Shown: one piece after another, positions 7,271 through 14,419 of the stretch
Position numbering within the stretch: the first letter of the stretch is position 1
Layout of the letters: each line of letters starts with the position of its first letter
NCBI GenBank assembly: GCA_964611145.1
Contig: CAZSYM010000045.1
Location: 1-15,766 of the forward strand
Length of the DNA: 15,766 nucleotides
Source of the DNA: WFQV01 sp964611145
GTDB lineage: Bacteria; Bacteroidota; Ignavibacteria; Ignavibacteriales; Melioribacteraceae
Reading direction: 5' to 3'
Notes under the pieces: generated by a model
The model's database searches: none
Told to the model about the DNA's origin: nothing
Seen by the model: the letters and a program-made list of their open reading frames with translations, nothing else
Made by a program: the position numbers and the translations under genes

Positions 7271-7465
7271 CCGCACTGCCAACCCTATATATGAAGAACT
7301 AACAACAAAAATATAGGGTTATCGACTCATAGCGTGTATTACAGGCCTCAGCCCGTCGTATGGCGGGCGCTGTCTAAGGACAGCCCAGTGGAAGTAAAAA
7401 GCGCTAGGCGATTTCCCACACTGTCATGGAAGGGTTCTTTCCATAACAGAGGTTGGCAGTTGCGG
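7271..7465 (+). ncRNA. ssrS: 6S-like RNA (RNA polymerase regulator)
   Basis: 6S RNA mimics an open promoter and sequesters housekeeping RNA polymerase in stationary phase. The 195-nt segment folds by eye as a 6S rod. The closing stem is CCGC/GCGG (7271-7274 with 7462-7465) plus nine unbroken pairs, 7276-7284 with 7451-7459. A large open bubble follows, 7285-7315 opposite 7418-7450, with a hairpin in its 3' strand (ATGGAA 7426-7431 with TTCCAT 7439-7444). The inner stem has GGG/CCC (7316-7318, 7415-7417), ATCG/CGAT (7321-7324, 7409-7412), TAGCGT/GCGCTA (7330-7335, 7401-7406) and TTAC/GTAA (7339-7342, 7394-7397). The apex carries hairpins 7351-7368 and 7369-7384. Size, fold and position after zapA agree. 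The family assignment is inferred without a covariance-model search. Confidence 0.72.
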
Positions 7466-7498
7466 AATAAATTTCTGATTATTGTAGGAGGATTGGAA

Positions 7499-9061
7499 GT
7501 GGAATATTATTATTTTATAGCCGCGGCTGTAGGAATTTTTCTGGTTGCTTTTTTTATCGGGTGGAAACTTAATTCCGTTTTTGGCGCCGCAAGTATCAAA
7601 AAAGCGGAAGCTGAAGCGGAAAAAATTCTGAAGGACGCGGAAAAGGAAGCCAAGAATTTAAAGAGAGAGAAGTTATTAGAAGTAAAGGACGAGTGGCTAA
7701 GAAAGAAACAAGAGTTCGATAACGAAGTTAATCATAAAAGGCAAAAACTTCTTAATTACGAAAAACAACTTGAATCCCGCGAGGAGAATCTCGAAAAACG
7801 CTTCGAGCTTGTTCTTGAAAAGGAACGGGAAACTCAAGCTCTTGGCAAGAAAATAGAACGTCAACGCGAAGAACTGGAAAAGAAAAACAACGAGCTCGAA
7901 AGATTAATTTACGAGCAAAATATTCGCCTGGAAAAAACGGCGGGCTTGACGGCTGAAGAGGCAAAGAAAATGTTGATGGAAAATATGGTGGACAAAGCCC
8001 GTTCCGAAGCTTCCGCGTATATTAAGGAAATTAGAGATAAAGCTCGTGCCGAAGCCAAACAGGAAGCTCAGAAAATTGTTGTCCAGGCAATTCAGCGCAC
8101 TGCCGTTGACCATGCCGTCGAGACGACTGTTTCCGTTGTCCAATTGGCAAACGACGATATGAAAGGACGTATCATAGGACGCGAAGGACGTAATATTCGT
8201 GCTTTCGAAGCCAAAACCGGCGTGGACGTTATTGTTGACGATACCCCCGAAGCCGTTATACTTTCGGCTTTCGACCAATTCAGGCGCGAAGTTGCCAGAA
8301 TTGCTTTGGAAAGATTGATTGCCGACGGTAGAATTCATCCCGCACGAATCGAAGAAGTGGTCGATAAAGTCCAAGAGGAATTGGAAGAAGAAATAATGCG
8401 CGAAGGGGAGAACACGCTCATACAATTGGGCATTCATGGCGTTCATCCCGAATTGGTAAAGCATATTGGAAAAATGAAATATCGTTCCAGTTACGGACAG
8501 AATTTGTTGCAGCATAGCATAGAAGTTGCTTATATCACGGGGATAATGGCAGCGGAGTTGGGCTTGGATGCTAATCTTGCAAAACGTGCGGGGCTATTGC
8601 ACGATATTGGCAAAACAGTTGACCGCTCCGTCGAAGGTCCCCATGCTTTGATAGGATATGAACTTGCTAAGAAATATAAAGAAAATCCGATAGTGGTGAA
8701 CGCTATCGGTTCTCACCACGAGGATATTGAAATGGAGCATCCCATTGCCGCTCTGGTTCAAGCGGCGGATGCAATTAGTGGAGCGCGCCCAGGTGCAAGA
8801 CGCGAACCGTTGGAAAGCTACGTTAAGCGTCTCGAAAATCTGGAAAAACTCGCCGAATCTTTCGAAGGGGTCGAAAAAACATATGCAATTCAAGCGGGTA
8901 GGGAAATTCGCGTTGTGGTTGAACCGGATAAGGTGGACGACGACTTCTCCGATAAACTCGCTTATGAAATTGCTCAGAAGATTCAGGAAGAGTTGGAATA
9001 TCCGGGACAAATTAAGGTTACCGTAATAAGAGAAGTTAGAAAAATTGCTTATGCTAAATAG
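7499..9061 (+). CDS. rny: Ribonuclease Y
   Basis: RNase Y is a membrane-anchored endoribonuclease that starts mRNA decay. From GTG 7499 the product is 520 residues, the usual length. It has an N-terminal membrane helix (about 3-24, YYYFIAAAVGIFLVAFFIGW), a long charged coiled coil (about 30-195), a KH RNA-binding domain with GREG at 227-230, an HD domain (about 338-430) with catalytic His368-Asp369 in LLHDIGK, and a conserved C-terminal domain. AGGAGG (7486-7491) lies seven nucleotides before this GTG. TTG 7493 is in frame but only one nucleotide from it. The frame stays open back to 7334, but that segment is the 6S-like RNA and encodes nothing resembling RNase Y, so the longer version should be rejected. 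Confidence 0.96.
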   Translation: MEYYYFIAAAVGIFLVAFFIGWKLNSVFGAASIKKAEAEAEKILKDAEKEAKNLKREKLLEVKDEWLRKKQEFDNEVNHKRQKLLNYEKQLESREENLEKRFELVLEKERETQALGKKIERQREELEKKNNELERLIYEQNIRLEKTAGLTAEEAKKMLMENMVDKARSEASAYIKEIRDKARAEAKQEAQKIVVQAIQRTAVDHAVETTVSVVQLANDDMKGRIIGREGRNIRAFEAKTGVDVIVDDTPEAVILSAFDQFRREVARIALERLIADGRIHPARIEEVVDKVQEELEEEIMREGENTLIQLGIHGVHPELVKHIGKMKYRSSYGQNLLQHSIEVAYITGIMAAELGLDANLAKRAGLLHDIGKTVDRSVEGPHALIGYELAKKYKENPIVVNAIGSHHEDIEMEHPIAALVQAADAISGARPGARREPLESYVKRLENLEKLAESFEGVEKTYAIQAGREIRVVVEPDKVDDDFSDKLAYEIAQKIQEELEYPGQIKVTVIREVRKIAYAK

Positions 9062-9081
9062 GCAACGTTCCGTTGTTTTTT
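9062..9081 (+). terminator. Short intrinsic terminator after rny
   Basis: CAACG (9063-9067) pairs with CGTTG (9071-9075) around a TTC loop, and six T follow at once (9076-9081). G9062 and T9076 could add a wobble pair. The stem is short, so termination may be partial. coaE begins 29 nt further on, so its transcription may be partly read-through. Confidence 0.5.
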
Positions 9082-9110
9082 GAAATGACTAATTTAGAAG
9101 GGAGTATGAA

Positions 9111-9713
9111 ATGGGAAAAACCTTAAAGGTTGGTATTACGGGGGGAATAGGAAGCGGCAAAACCGTCGTTTCGGACTATCTCAAATCATTGGGATATCCG
9201 ATTGTTTATGCGGATGAGGTCGCTAAACAAGTAATGAAGGAGGACGAAGAAGTTAAGAAAAAGATTGTCGAAGCTTTTGGAGAAGAAGCATATTCGGGAG
9301 AGGAAATTAACAAAGAGTATCTCGCCGAAAAAATCTTTGCCTCCAAAGAGAATGTGGAGCTTATTAACTCTATCGTTCATCCTCCTACCATTAAGAGAAT
9401 CAAGGATTTGGTGTATGAAAATGCGGGCGAAACGGATTTTGTGTTTGTAGAATCCGCCCTTATTTACGAGTCGAAATTTTATCATTTTTTTGACCATGTG
9501 ATTCTTATTGTAGCGGACGAGGACATTAAAATACGGCGCTTGTTGGAAAGGGGGGAAGGAACTGTCGAAGAAATCAAACGAAAAATGGCGAGCCAATGGC
9601 AAGATTCCGCAAAACAGGATAAGGCGGATTTTATTCTTACTAATAACGGCACGCCCGAAGATCTTTATGGTAAAATTGATTTTATTCTTCATCTTATGAA
9701 ACGGATGCATTGA
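9111..9713 (+). CDS. coaE: Dephospho-CoA kinase
   Basis: CoaE phosphorylates the ribose 3' hydroxyl of dephospho-CoA with ATP, the last step of coenzyme A synthesis. The 200-residue product has the family length. Near the N terminus is the P-loop GITGGIGSGKT (about 8-18), followed by the LGYPIVYADEVAKQVM substrate-side segment. Later come the HPPTI region, FVESALIYES, and the lid and nucleotide-binding part RRLLERGEG...MASQWQDSAKQDKADFILTNNG. The ATG has GGGAG upstream (within 9099-9104). It sits 49 nt after rny, behind a possible weak terminator, and 36 nt before the proline dehydrogenase gene. All key motifs look intact. Confidence 0.95.
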   Translation: MGKTLKVGITGGIGSGKTVVSDYLKSLGYPIVYADEVAKQVMKEDEEVKKKIVEAFGEEAYSGEEINKEYLAEKIFASKENVELINSIVHPPTIKRIKDLVYENAGETDFVFVESALIYESKFYHFFDHVILIVADEDIKIRRLLERGEGTVEEIKRKMASQWQDSAKQDKADFILTNNGTPEDLYGKIDFILHLMKRMH

Positions 9714-9749
9714 GTTCTTTTTTGGCTTAATATTTTTGAGAGGTTCGGA

Positions 9750-10649
9750 ATGGAACTTTTAAAGAAGGGGATAGTAAAGTTTGTTTCTTTGCTCCCCGAA
9801 TCCCTTGTTTTCCTTGTGGCTCAGCGCTATATCGCGGGGAAAAAATTGGAGGATGCCGTTAAAGTTACCAAGCAGTTGAACGCTAAGGGAATATTAACGA
9901 CAATTGACGTTTTGGGCGAAGGCATAAAAAACAAGGAAGAAGCTCTGGCGGCTCAGCAGGAAATTTTGCGTGTGTTTGACGCCATAGAGGAAAACAAACT
10001 TAACGGAAACGTTTCCATTAAACCCACTCAAATGGGGCTAATGATTGATAAGGACTTTGCTTTCCAACTCGTCTCCGAAATATTGGATAAGGCTAAAAGC
10101 TATAATAATTTCGTAAGAATCGATATGGAGGATTCCTCCACTACGGATGCAACAATAGAACTTTATACAAGATTGCGAGAGAAATACGATAATGTGGGCA
10201 TGGTGATTCAGGCTTATTTGAAAAGGAGTTACGATGATGTGGTTAAATTGAATCCCTTGGGAACAAATTATCGCTTGTGCAAAGGGATTTATATAGAACC
10301 TGAGGAAATTGCCTTTAAGGATAGGGAAGAAATTCGTCGGAACTTTTTGAAAATTTTGGAGAGAATGTTTGACGACGGTAATTACGTGGGCATCGCTACG
10401 CATGACGAGTATTTGATAAACAAAGCTTATGAAATGATTAAGAACAAGAACATTCCCAAGGATAAATTTGAATTTCAAATGCTGTACGGTGTTACGGAGC
10501 ATTTGCGGGATAAAATAAATGCCGATGGCTATAAGATTCGAATTTATGTGCCCTACGGTGAACAATGGTATGCTTATTCGGTAAGACGAATGCAGGAAAA
10601 TCCGCATATCGCTTGGTACGTTACGAAAAGTCTTTTCGGGCTTAAATGA
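9750..10649 (+). CDS. Proline dehydrogenase, monofunctional FAD-dependent
   Basis: This enzyme oxidises proline to 1-pyrroline-5-carboxylate, passing electrons through FAD to the quinone pool. The 299-residue product corresponds to the isolated catalytic barrel of PutA-type proteins and lacks a pyrroline-5-carboxylate dehydrogenase domain. Family motifs appear in order: RIDMEDSS (from 123), IQAYLKR (153-159), RLCKGIY (Lys178 within), ATHDEY, EFQMLYG (241-247) and YVPYGEQWYAYSVRRMQE (from 266), whose paired arginines (279-280) bind the substrate carboxylate. GAGAGG precedes the ATG. Its stop overlaps the tsaD start as ATGA, so the two are translationally coupled. The second enzyme of proline breakdown is not in this window. 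A catabolic gene between coaE and tsaD is functionally unexpected. Confidence 0.92.
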   Translation: MELLKKGIVKFVSLLPESLVFLVAQRYIAGKKLEDAVKVTKQLNAKGILTTIDVLGEGIKNKEEALAAQQEILRVFDAIEENKLNGNVSIKPTQMGLMIDKDFAFQLVSEILDKAKSYNNFVRIDMEDSSTTDATIELYTRLREKYDNVGMVIQAYLKRSYDDVVKLNPLGTNYRLCKGIYIEPEEIAFKDREEIRRNFLKILERMFDDGNYVGIATHDEYLINKAYEMIKNKNIPKDKFEFQMLYGVTEHLRDKINADGYKIRIYVPYGEQWYAYSVRRMQENPHIAWYVTKSLFGLK

Positions 10650-11677
10650 AGGTATTGGGAATAGAAAGTTCTTGCGACGAGACTTCCGTTGCGGTGATTT
10701 CCGACGGAGAATTAAAAGCTAATCTTGTCGCTTCTCAGGATTTTCATAAAAAATACGGGGGCGTAATTCCCGAGCTTTCCAGTCGTGCTCATTTGCAAAT
10801 AATTGTACCGTTGGTGAAAGACGCTTTGGAAAAAGCTTCCGTCGAAGCTGCCGATTTGGACGTAATCGCCGCAACAGCTGGACCGGGATTAATCGGCGCT
10901 TTGCTTGTGGGATTTACTTTTGCCAAGGGCTTTGCCTTTGCTCTCGGGAAAAAGTTTGTAGCGGTTAATCATATCGAAGGGCATATTTTTTCGGGTTTTC
11001 TTATGGATGAAAAACCGGAGTTCCCTTTCCTTTGCCTGGTTGTATCGGGTGGACATACCTTGCTGTTGATTGTAAAAAGCGAAACCGAGATTATACGATT
11101 GGGTACCACGGTGGATGATGCTGCCGGGGAGGCTTTTGATAAAGTGGCTAAGCTTCTCGGATTGGAATACCCCGGCGGACCTTTGATACAAAAATATGCG
11201 GAAAAGGGTAATCCTTCCGCGATAAACTTTCCCATAGCGCAATTGAAAAACCCCTATGATTTTTCCTTTAGCGGGCTTAAAACGGCCGTCCTGCGCTACA
11301 AACAAAAGCGTTTTGGAGAAAAAGCGAAAATACCGGAGAAGGATTTGGCCGATATTGCCTCTGCGTTTCAAATTGCCGTTATCAAAGCTCTTACTCAAAA
11401 AATCGAAAAGGCCGTTCGGGAGTATGAAGTAACTTCCATTTCCGTGGTCGGAGGTGTGGCGGCAAATTCAGCTTTGCGGAGTGAAGTTCTGAAACTTGGA
11501 AAACGCTTCGGTAAAAAAGTTGTTATACCCGATATTAAATATTGTGGAGATAACGCCGCTATGATTGCTTATCGTGGTTGGACTTTGGCGCGTAACGGCT
11601 TTTATTCGCCGTGGAATTCTTCCGCTTATCCTTCGTTGAAAAAAGGAGATTTAAGTTTTTGGAAAAATCGTCTTTGA
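10646..11677 (+). CDS. tsaD: tRNA N6-adenosine threonylcarbamoyltransferase TsaD
   Basis: TsaD moves the threonylcarbamoyl group from threonylcarbamoyl-AMP to A37 of tRNAs reading ANN codons, with TsaB and TsaE as partners. The 343-residue product begins MKVLGIESSCDETSVAV, the classic ASKHA-fold start. It keeps the metal ligands His109 and His113 in NHIEGH, and the late Asp302 in CGDNAAMIA. VVSGGHT, GEAFDKVAKLLGL, YPGGP, FSFSGLKTAV and VVGGVAANSALR are also present. The ATG lies inside the last codons of the proline dehydrogenase gene (4-nt ATGA overlap), and no strong Shine-Dalgarno is visible, so reinitiation is likely. mltG starts directly after its stop. TsaB and TsaE are not encoded here. 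Confidence 0.97.
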   Translation: MKVLGIESSCDETSVAVISDGELKANLVASQDFHKKYGGVIPELSSRAHLQIIVPLVKDALEKASVEAADLDVIAATAGPGLIGALLVGFTFAKGFAFALGKKFVAVNHIEGHIFSGFLMDEKPEFPFLCLVVSGGHTLLLIVKSETEIIRLGTTVDDAAGEAFDKVAKLLGLEYPGGPLIQKYAEKGNPSAINFPIAQLKNPYDFSFSGLKTAVLRYKQKRFGEKAKIPEKDLADIASAFQIAVIKALTQKIEKAVREYEVTSISVVGGVAANSALRSEVLKLGKRFGKKVVIPDIKYCGDNAAMIAYRGWTLARNGFYSPWNSSAYPSLKKGDLSFWKNRL

Positions 11678-12751
11678 ATGTTTATGGATGAAAGATTAAA
11701 AAATATTGTATCTGTCGATACCAAAAGGCCAATGTTGAATAGAAACGATATTTTGTTAATTGGGGCGTTCTTCGGTTTGCTTTTCGGTTGGATGTATTAT
11801 TATTTCTTTGGACCTAATTATTTCCCCGGTCGCGAGCCGCAAATTCTTACCGTAAAAAAAGGCGCTCTCTTCGAGGAGGTTATCGATTCTCTTTATGAAA
11901 AACATATTATTCCCAGTAAATTGGGTATGAGAGTGGCGGGCTTTATCTATAATGCCGATGGCAATATCAAGGCTGGTAAGTATGTGATTCATAACGGTCT
12001 GAGCTATTTCGATATTTTGGACTTGTTGATAAAGGGTGTGCCTGACAAGCAAAAATTGGTAACTATTCCGGAAGGAATTTGGCAGCCGAAACTTGCTTCT
12101 CTGTTGCACGCTCAATTGGGATTGGATTCGGCTAAGATTATGCAACTTAGCAAGAATGAAAAATTTCTCCGTAGCCTGGGAATAAGGGCGAATAATCTGG
12201 AAGGATATTTGTTGCCCGATACTTATTATTTTTTCCTTAGGATGACCGAAAGGGATGTATTGCGGAAATTAAAAAATGCCATGGATAAAATTTTCGCCTC
12301 GCCCGGAGTGCGTCTCCAGATGCGATTTCTTGGAATGAATAAACATGAAATCCTTACTTTGGCGTCTATTATAGAGGCGGAATCCAATAATGTTTCCGAA
12401 TTCAAAAGAATTGCTGGCGTTTATTACAATCGTTTGAAAAAGGGGATGCTTTTGCAAGCTGACCCGACGATTCAATATTTGTTGAGGAACAGAAAAAGGC
12501 ATAACAAAATTTATTATAAGGATTTGGAAATTAATTCTCCCTACAATACTTACAAATATCCCGGTTTGCCGCCGGGACCCATTAACAATCCCGGCAAAGA
12601 TGCGGTAATGGCAGCGATTTATCCCGAGAAAAATAATTATTACTATTTCGTGGCGAATGGAAAAGGCGGGCATGTTTTTGCACGGACTTTAAGCCAGCAT
12701 TTGCGAAATGTGAGGAAATACAGAGAATGGCGAAGAAAACAAAGGATGTAA
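11678..12751 (+). CDS. mltG: Endolytic peptidoglycan transglycosylase MltG
   Basis: MltG is an inner-membrane lytic transglycosylase that cleaves nascent glycan strands and so ends their elongation. The 357-residue product has a short cytoplasmic N terminus, one membrane helix (about 24-44, ILLIGAFFGLLFGWMYYYFFG) and a periplasmic YceG domain. The catalytic glutamate lies in ASIIEAES (Glu233), followed by VYYNRLKKGMLLQADPTIQYLL and LPPGPINNPGKDAVMAA, both typical of the family. ATG 11678 abuts the tsaD stop. ATG 11684, two codons later, is also possible, and neither has a strong Shine-Dalgarno. The downstream lipoprotein gene overlaps its last 25 nt. The overall length and catalytic part look complete. 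Confidence 0.95.
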   Translation: MFMDERLKNIVSVDTKRPMLNRNDILLIGAFFGLLFGWMYYYFFGPNYFPGREPQILTVKKGALFEEVIDSLYEKHIIPSKLGMRVAGFIYNADGNIKAGKYVIHNGLSYFDILDLLIKGVPDKQKLVTIPEGIWQPKLASLLHAQLGLDSAKIMQLSKNEKFLRSLGIRANNLEGYLLPDTYYFFLRMTERDVLRKLKNAMDKIFASPGVRLQMRFLGMNKHEILTLASIIEAESNNVSEFKRIAGVYYNRLKKGMLLQADPTIQYLLRNRKRHNKIYYKDLEINSPYNTYKYPGLPPGPINNPGKDAVMAAIYPEKNNYYYFVANGKGGHVFARTLSQHLRNVRKYREWRRKQRM

Positions 12752-14403
12752 AAAAAATTCTCTTTCTGACTTTGTTGATTCTTTCGGGAGGATGCGCCAA
12801 TCAATTGCCCCCTTCCGGCGGGGAGGTGGATAAAATTCCCCCCGAAATTATTAGTGTTTATCCGTCCGACGGAACTACGAATTTTAAAGATAATAGGATT
12901 GTTCTTACTTTTTCCGAATATGTGGACAAGCGTTCCGTTAAGGATGCATTTTTCATCTCTCCTACGGTGGAGGGGGAAAAAGAATTCGATTGGAGCGGAA
13001 CGACCCTGGAAATAATTTTTAAAGATTCACTTAAACGGGATATTACTTACAGTGTAACTATTGGTACCGACGTAAAGGATATTAATCGTGGTAACAAAAT
13101 GGCGCGGGCTTTTACCTTTGCTTTTTCTACCGGTAAAAAGATAGATAAAGGTATAATACGGGGGAAAGTCTTCGATAAAAAACCCCAGGGGATATTGATT
13201 TTTGCATACAAACGAAACGGGGAAGGGAAAAATCCCTTGAAAGATAAGCCCGATTATATTTCCCAAGTGGGTAACGACGGCATGTTTCGCCTAACCGGCT
13301 TGGCGGAGACGAGCTATAAGATTTTGGCTATTCGGGATAGATTTGGCGATTTCCTTTACAATGTGGGAGAAGATGAATACGGTACGCCATATAAGGAAAT
13401 TTCACTTTCACAAAAGGATTCCGTGATTGAAGATGTGAATTTTTTGATGACTAAGGAAGATACCTCGGCGCCTCATTTGAACAATGTAACGATGACCGAC
13501 AGAAATCATATTTTGGCGGAATTTAGCGAACCTTTGGATTCTTCGTCGTTTTCTTCGCATTCTTTTTATCTTTACGATTCCACTTCCGCTTCGGAAATAC
13601 CGTTGCCCTTTATTTATAAGGGAAATTCTAAACCTACGGATTATTTCTTCGCTTTTTCGGATTCGTTGCGCCAAGGAAATAATTATTATTTTGTAGCCGA
13701 AAGCATTCGGGACAAATACGGAAATCTTAATTTACGAGAGGAATTGGGCGTGGCGGTAAATGAGAAAGCGGATACTTCCGTTGTAGCAATCAAAAGTGTG
13801 ATTACCGATTATTCCAATAAAATCAATCCTTTCGACCCGAAGATTTTCGTTCGTCTTACAGATGCCGTGGATACCACCTTGGCAAAGAATGGAATTTATT
13901 TTTATGATAAAGACACGCTGGCACAAGATTTCAGCGTTAAATTTCAAGACCCTGCCAATTTTGTCCTTAAGCCTTTTAAGATTAAATCCGCCGCTAAGTA
14001 TTTCGTTGCGATGAATCTTAAATACTTTCGTGATGTGGCGGGCAATGGCGCCGATACGGTGATTTTCAGAAAATTGGAGAGCATGAATAAATTGGATTTT
14101 ACGGGGGCGGAGGGAAATGTTTTTTCGAAAGAGAAAGGTAAGATTTTTGTAATACTCCAGAATACAGCCGGAAAGAATTCTTACGTAACACAAGCGAATG
14201 CGGACGGAACTTTTGCTTTCCGTTCTGTCTTGCCCGGAAAATATATTTTGCATGCTTTTCTTGATAAGAACGGTAATAATAGGTATGATTACGGAAAAGT
14301 GGAACCGTATGTTTTAAGCGAGAAATTTGCTTATTATGCGGATACTTTGCGCTTGCGTGCTCGTTGGCCCGTAGGAAATATAGAGCTTAGAATCGCCGAT
14401 TAA
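12727..14403 (+). CDS. Putative lipoprotein with SbsA-like Ig (Big_5) domain
   Basis: The product is 558 residues. A lysine-rich start and hydrophobic stretch end in LILSGGC, an imperfect lipobox, so the mature protein would begin at Cys23 with CANQLPPSGGEVDKIPPEI. This opening plus an SbsA-like Ig domain (about 38-137) is typical of a widespread, uncharacterised Bacteroidota/Chlorobiota family. A second Ig-like stretch (about 248-340) and further beta-rich modules follow, ending in a carboxypeptidase-regulatory-like domain with the acidic, asparagine-rich segment DKNGNNRYDYG, which could bind calcium. ATG 12727 has GAGGA (12712-12716) ten nucleotides upstream, inside mltG, and overlaps the mltG end by 25 nt. 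An envelope role is inferred from the lipoprotein signal and the mltG neighbour. The specific function is unknown. Confidence 0.88.
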   Translation: MAKKTKDVKKILFLTLLILSGGCANQLPPSGGEVDKIPPEIISVYPSDGTTNFKDNRIVLTFSEYVDKRSVKDAFFISPTVEGEKEFDWSGTTLEIIFKDSLKRDITYSVTIGTDVKDINRGNKMARAFTFAFSTGKKIDKGIIRGKVFDKKPQGILIFAYKRNGEGKNPLKDKPDYISQVGNDGMFRLTGLAETSYKILAIRDRFGDFLYNVGEDEYGTPYKEISLSQKDSVIEDVNFLMTKEDTSAPHLNNVTMTDRNHILAEFSEPLDSSSFSSHSFYLYDSTSASEIPLPFIYKGNSKPTDYFFAFSDSLRQGNNYYFVAESIRDKYGNLNLREELGVAVNEKADTSVVAIKSVITDYSNKINPFDPKIFVRLTDAVDTTLAKNGIYFYDKDTLAQDFSVKFQDPANFVLKPFKIKSAAKYFVAMNLKYFRDVAGNGADTVIFRKLESMNKLDFTGAEGNVFSKEKGKIFVILQNTAGKNSYVTQANADGTFAFRSVLPGKYILHAFLDKNGNNRYDYGKVEPYVLSEKFAYYADTLRLRARWPVGNIELRIAD

Positions 14404-14419
14404 ACGGGGGTTTATTTCC

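Noticed and set aside
7334..7498. 55-residue N-terminal extension of RNase Y
   Set aside because: The segment is the structured 6S-like RNA. The good Shine-Dalgarno and family length support GTG 7499.
7904..8515. 203-codon open frame on the - strand inside rny
   Set aside because: It lies wholly opposite the conserved RNase Y coding region and shows no domain. It is explained by codon bias of the + strand gene.
9714..9749. T-run after the coaE stop as a terminator
   Set aside because: Six T occur near 9718-9723, but no hairpin precedes them and the proline dehydrogenase gene follows at once.
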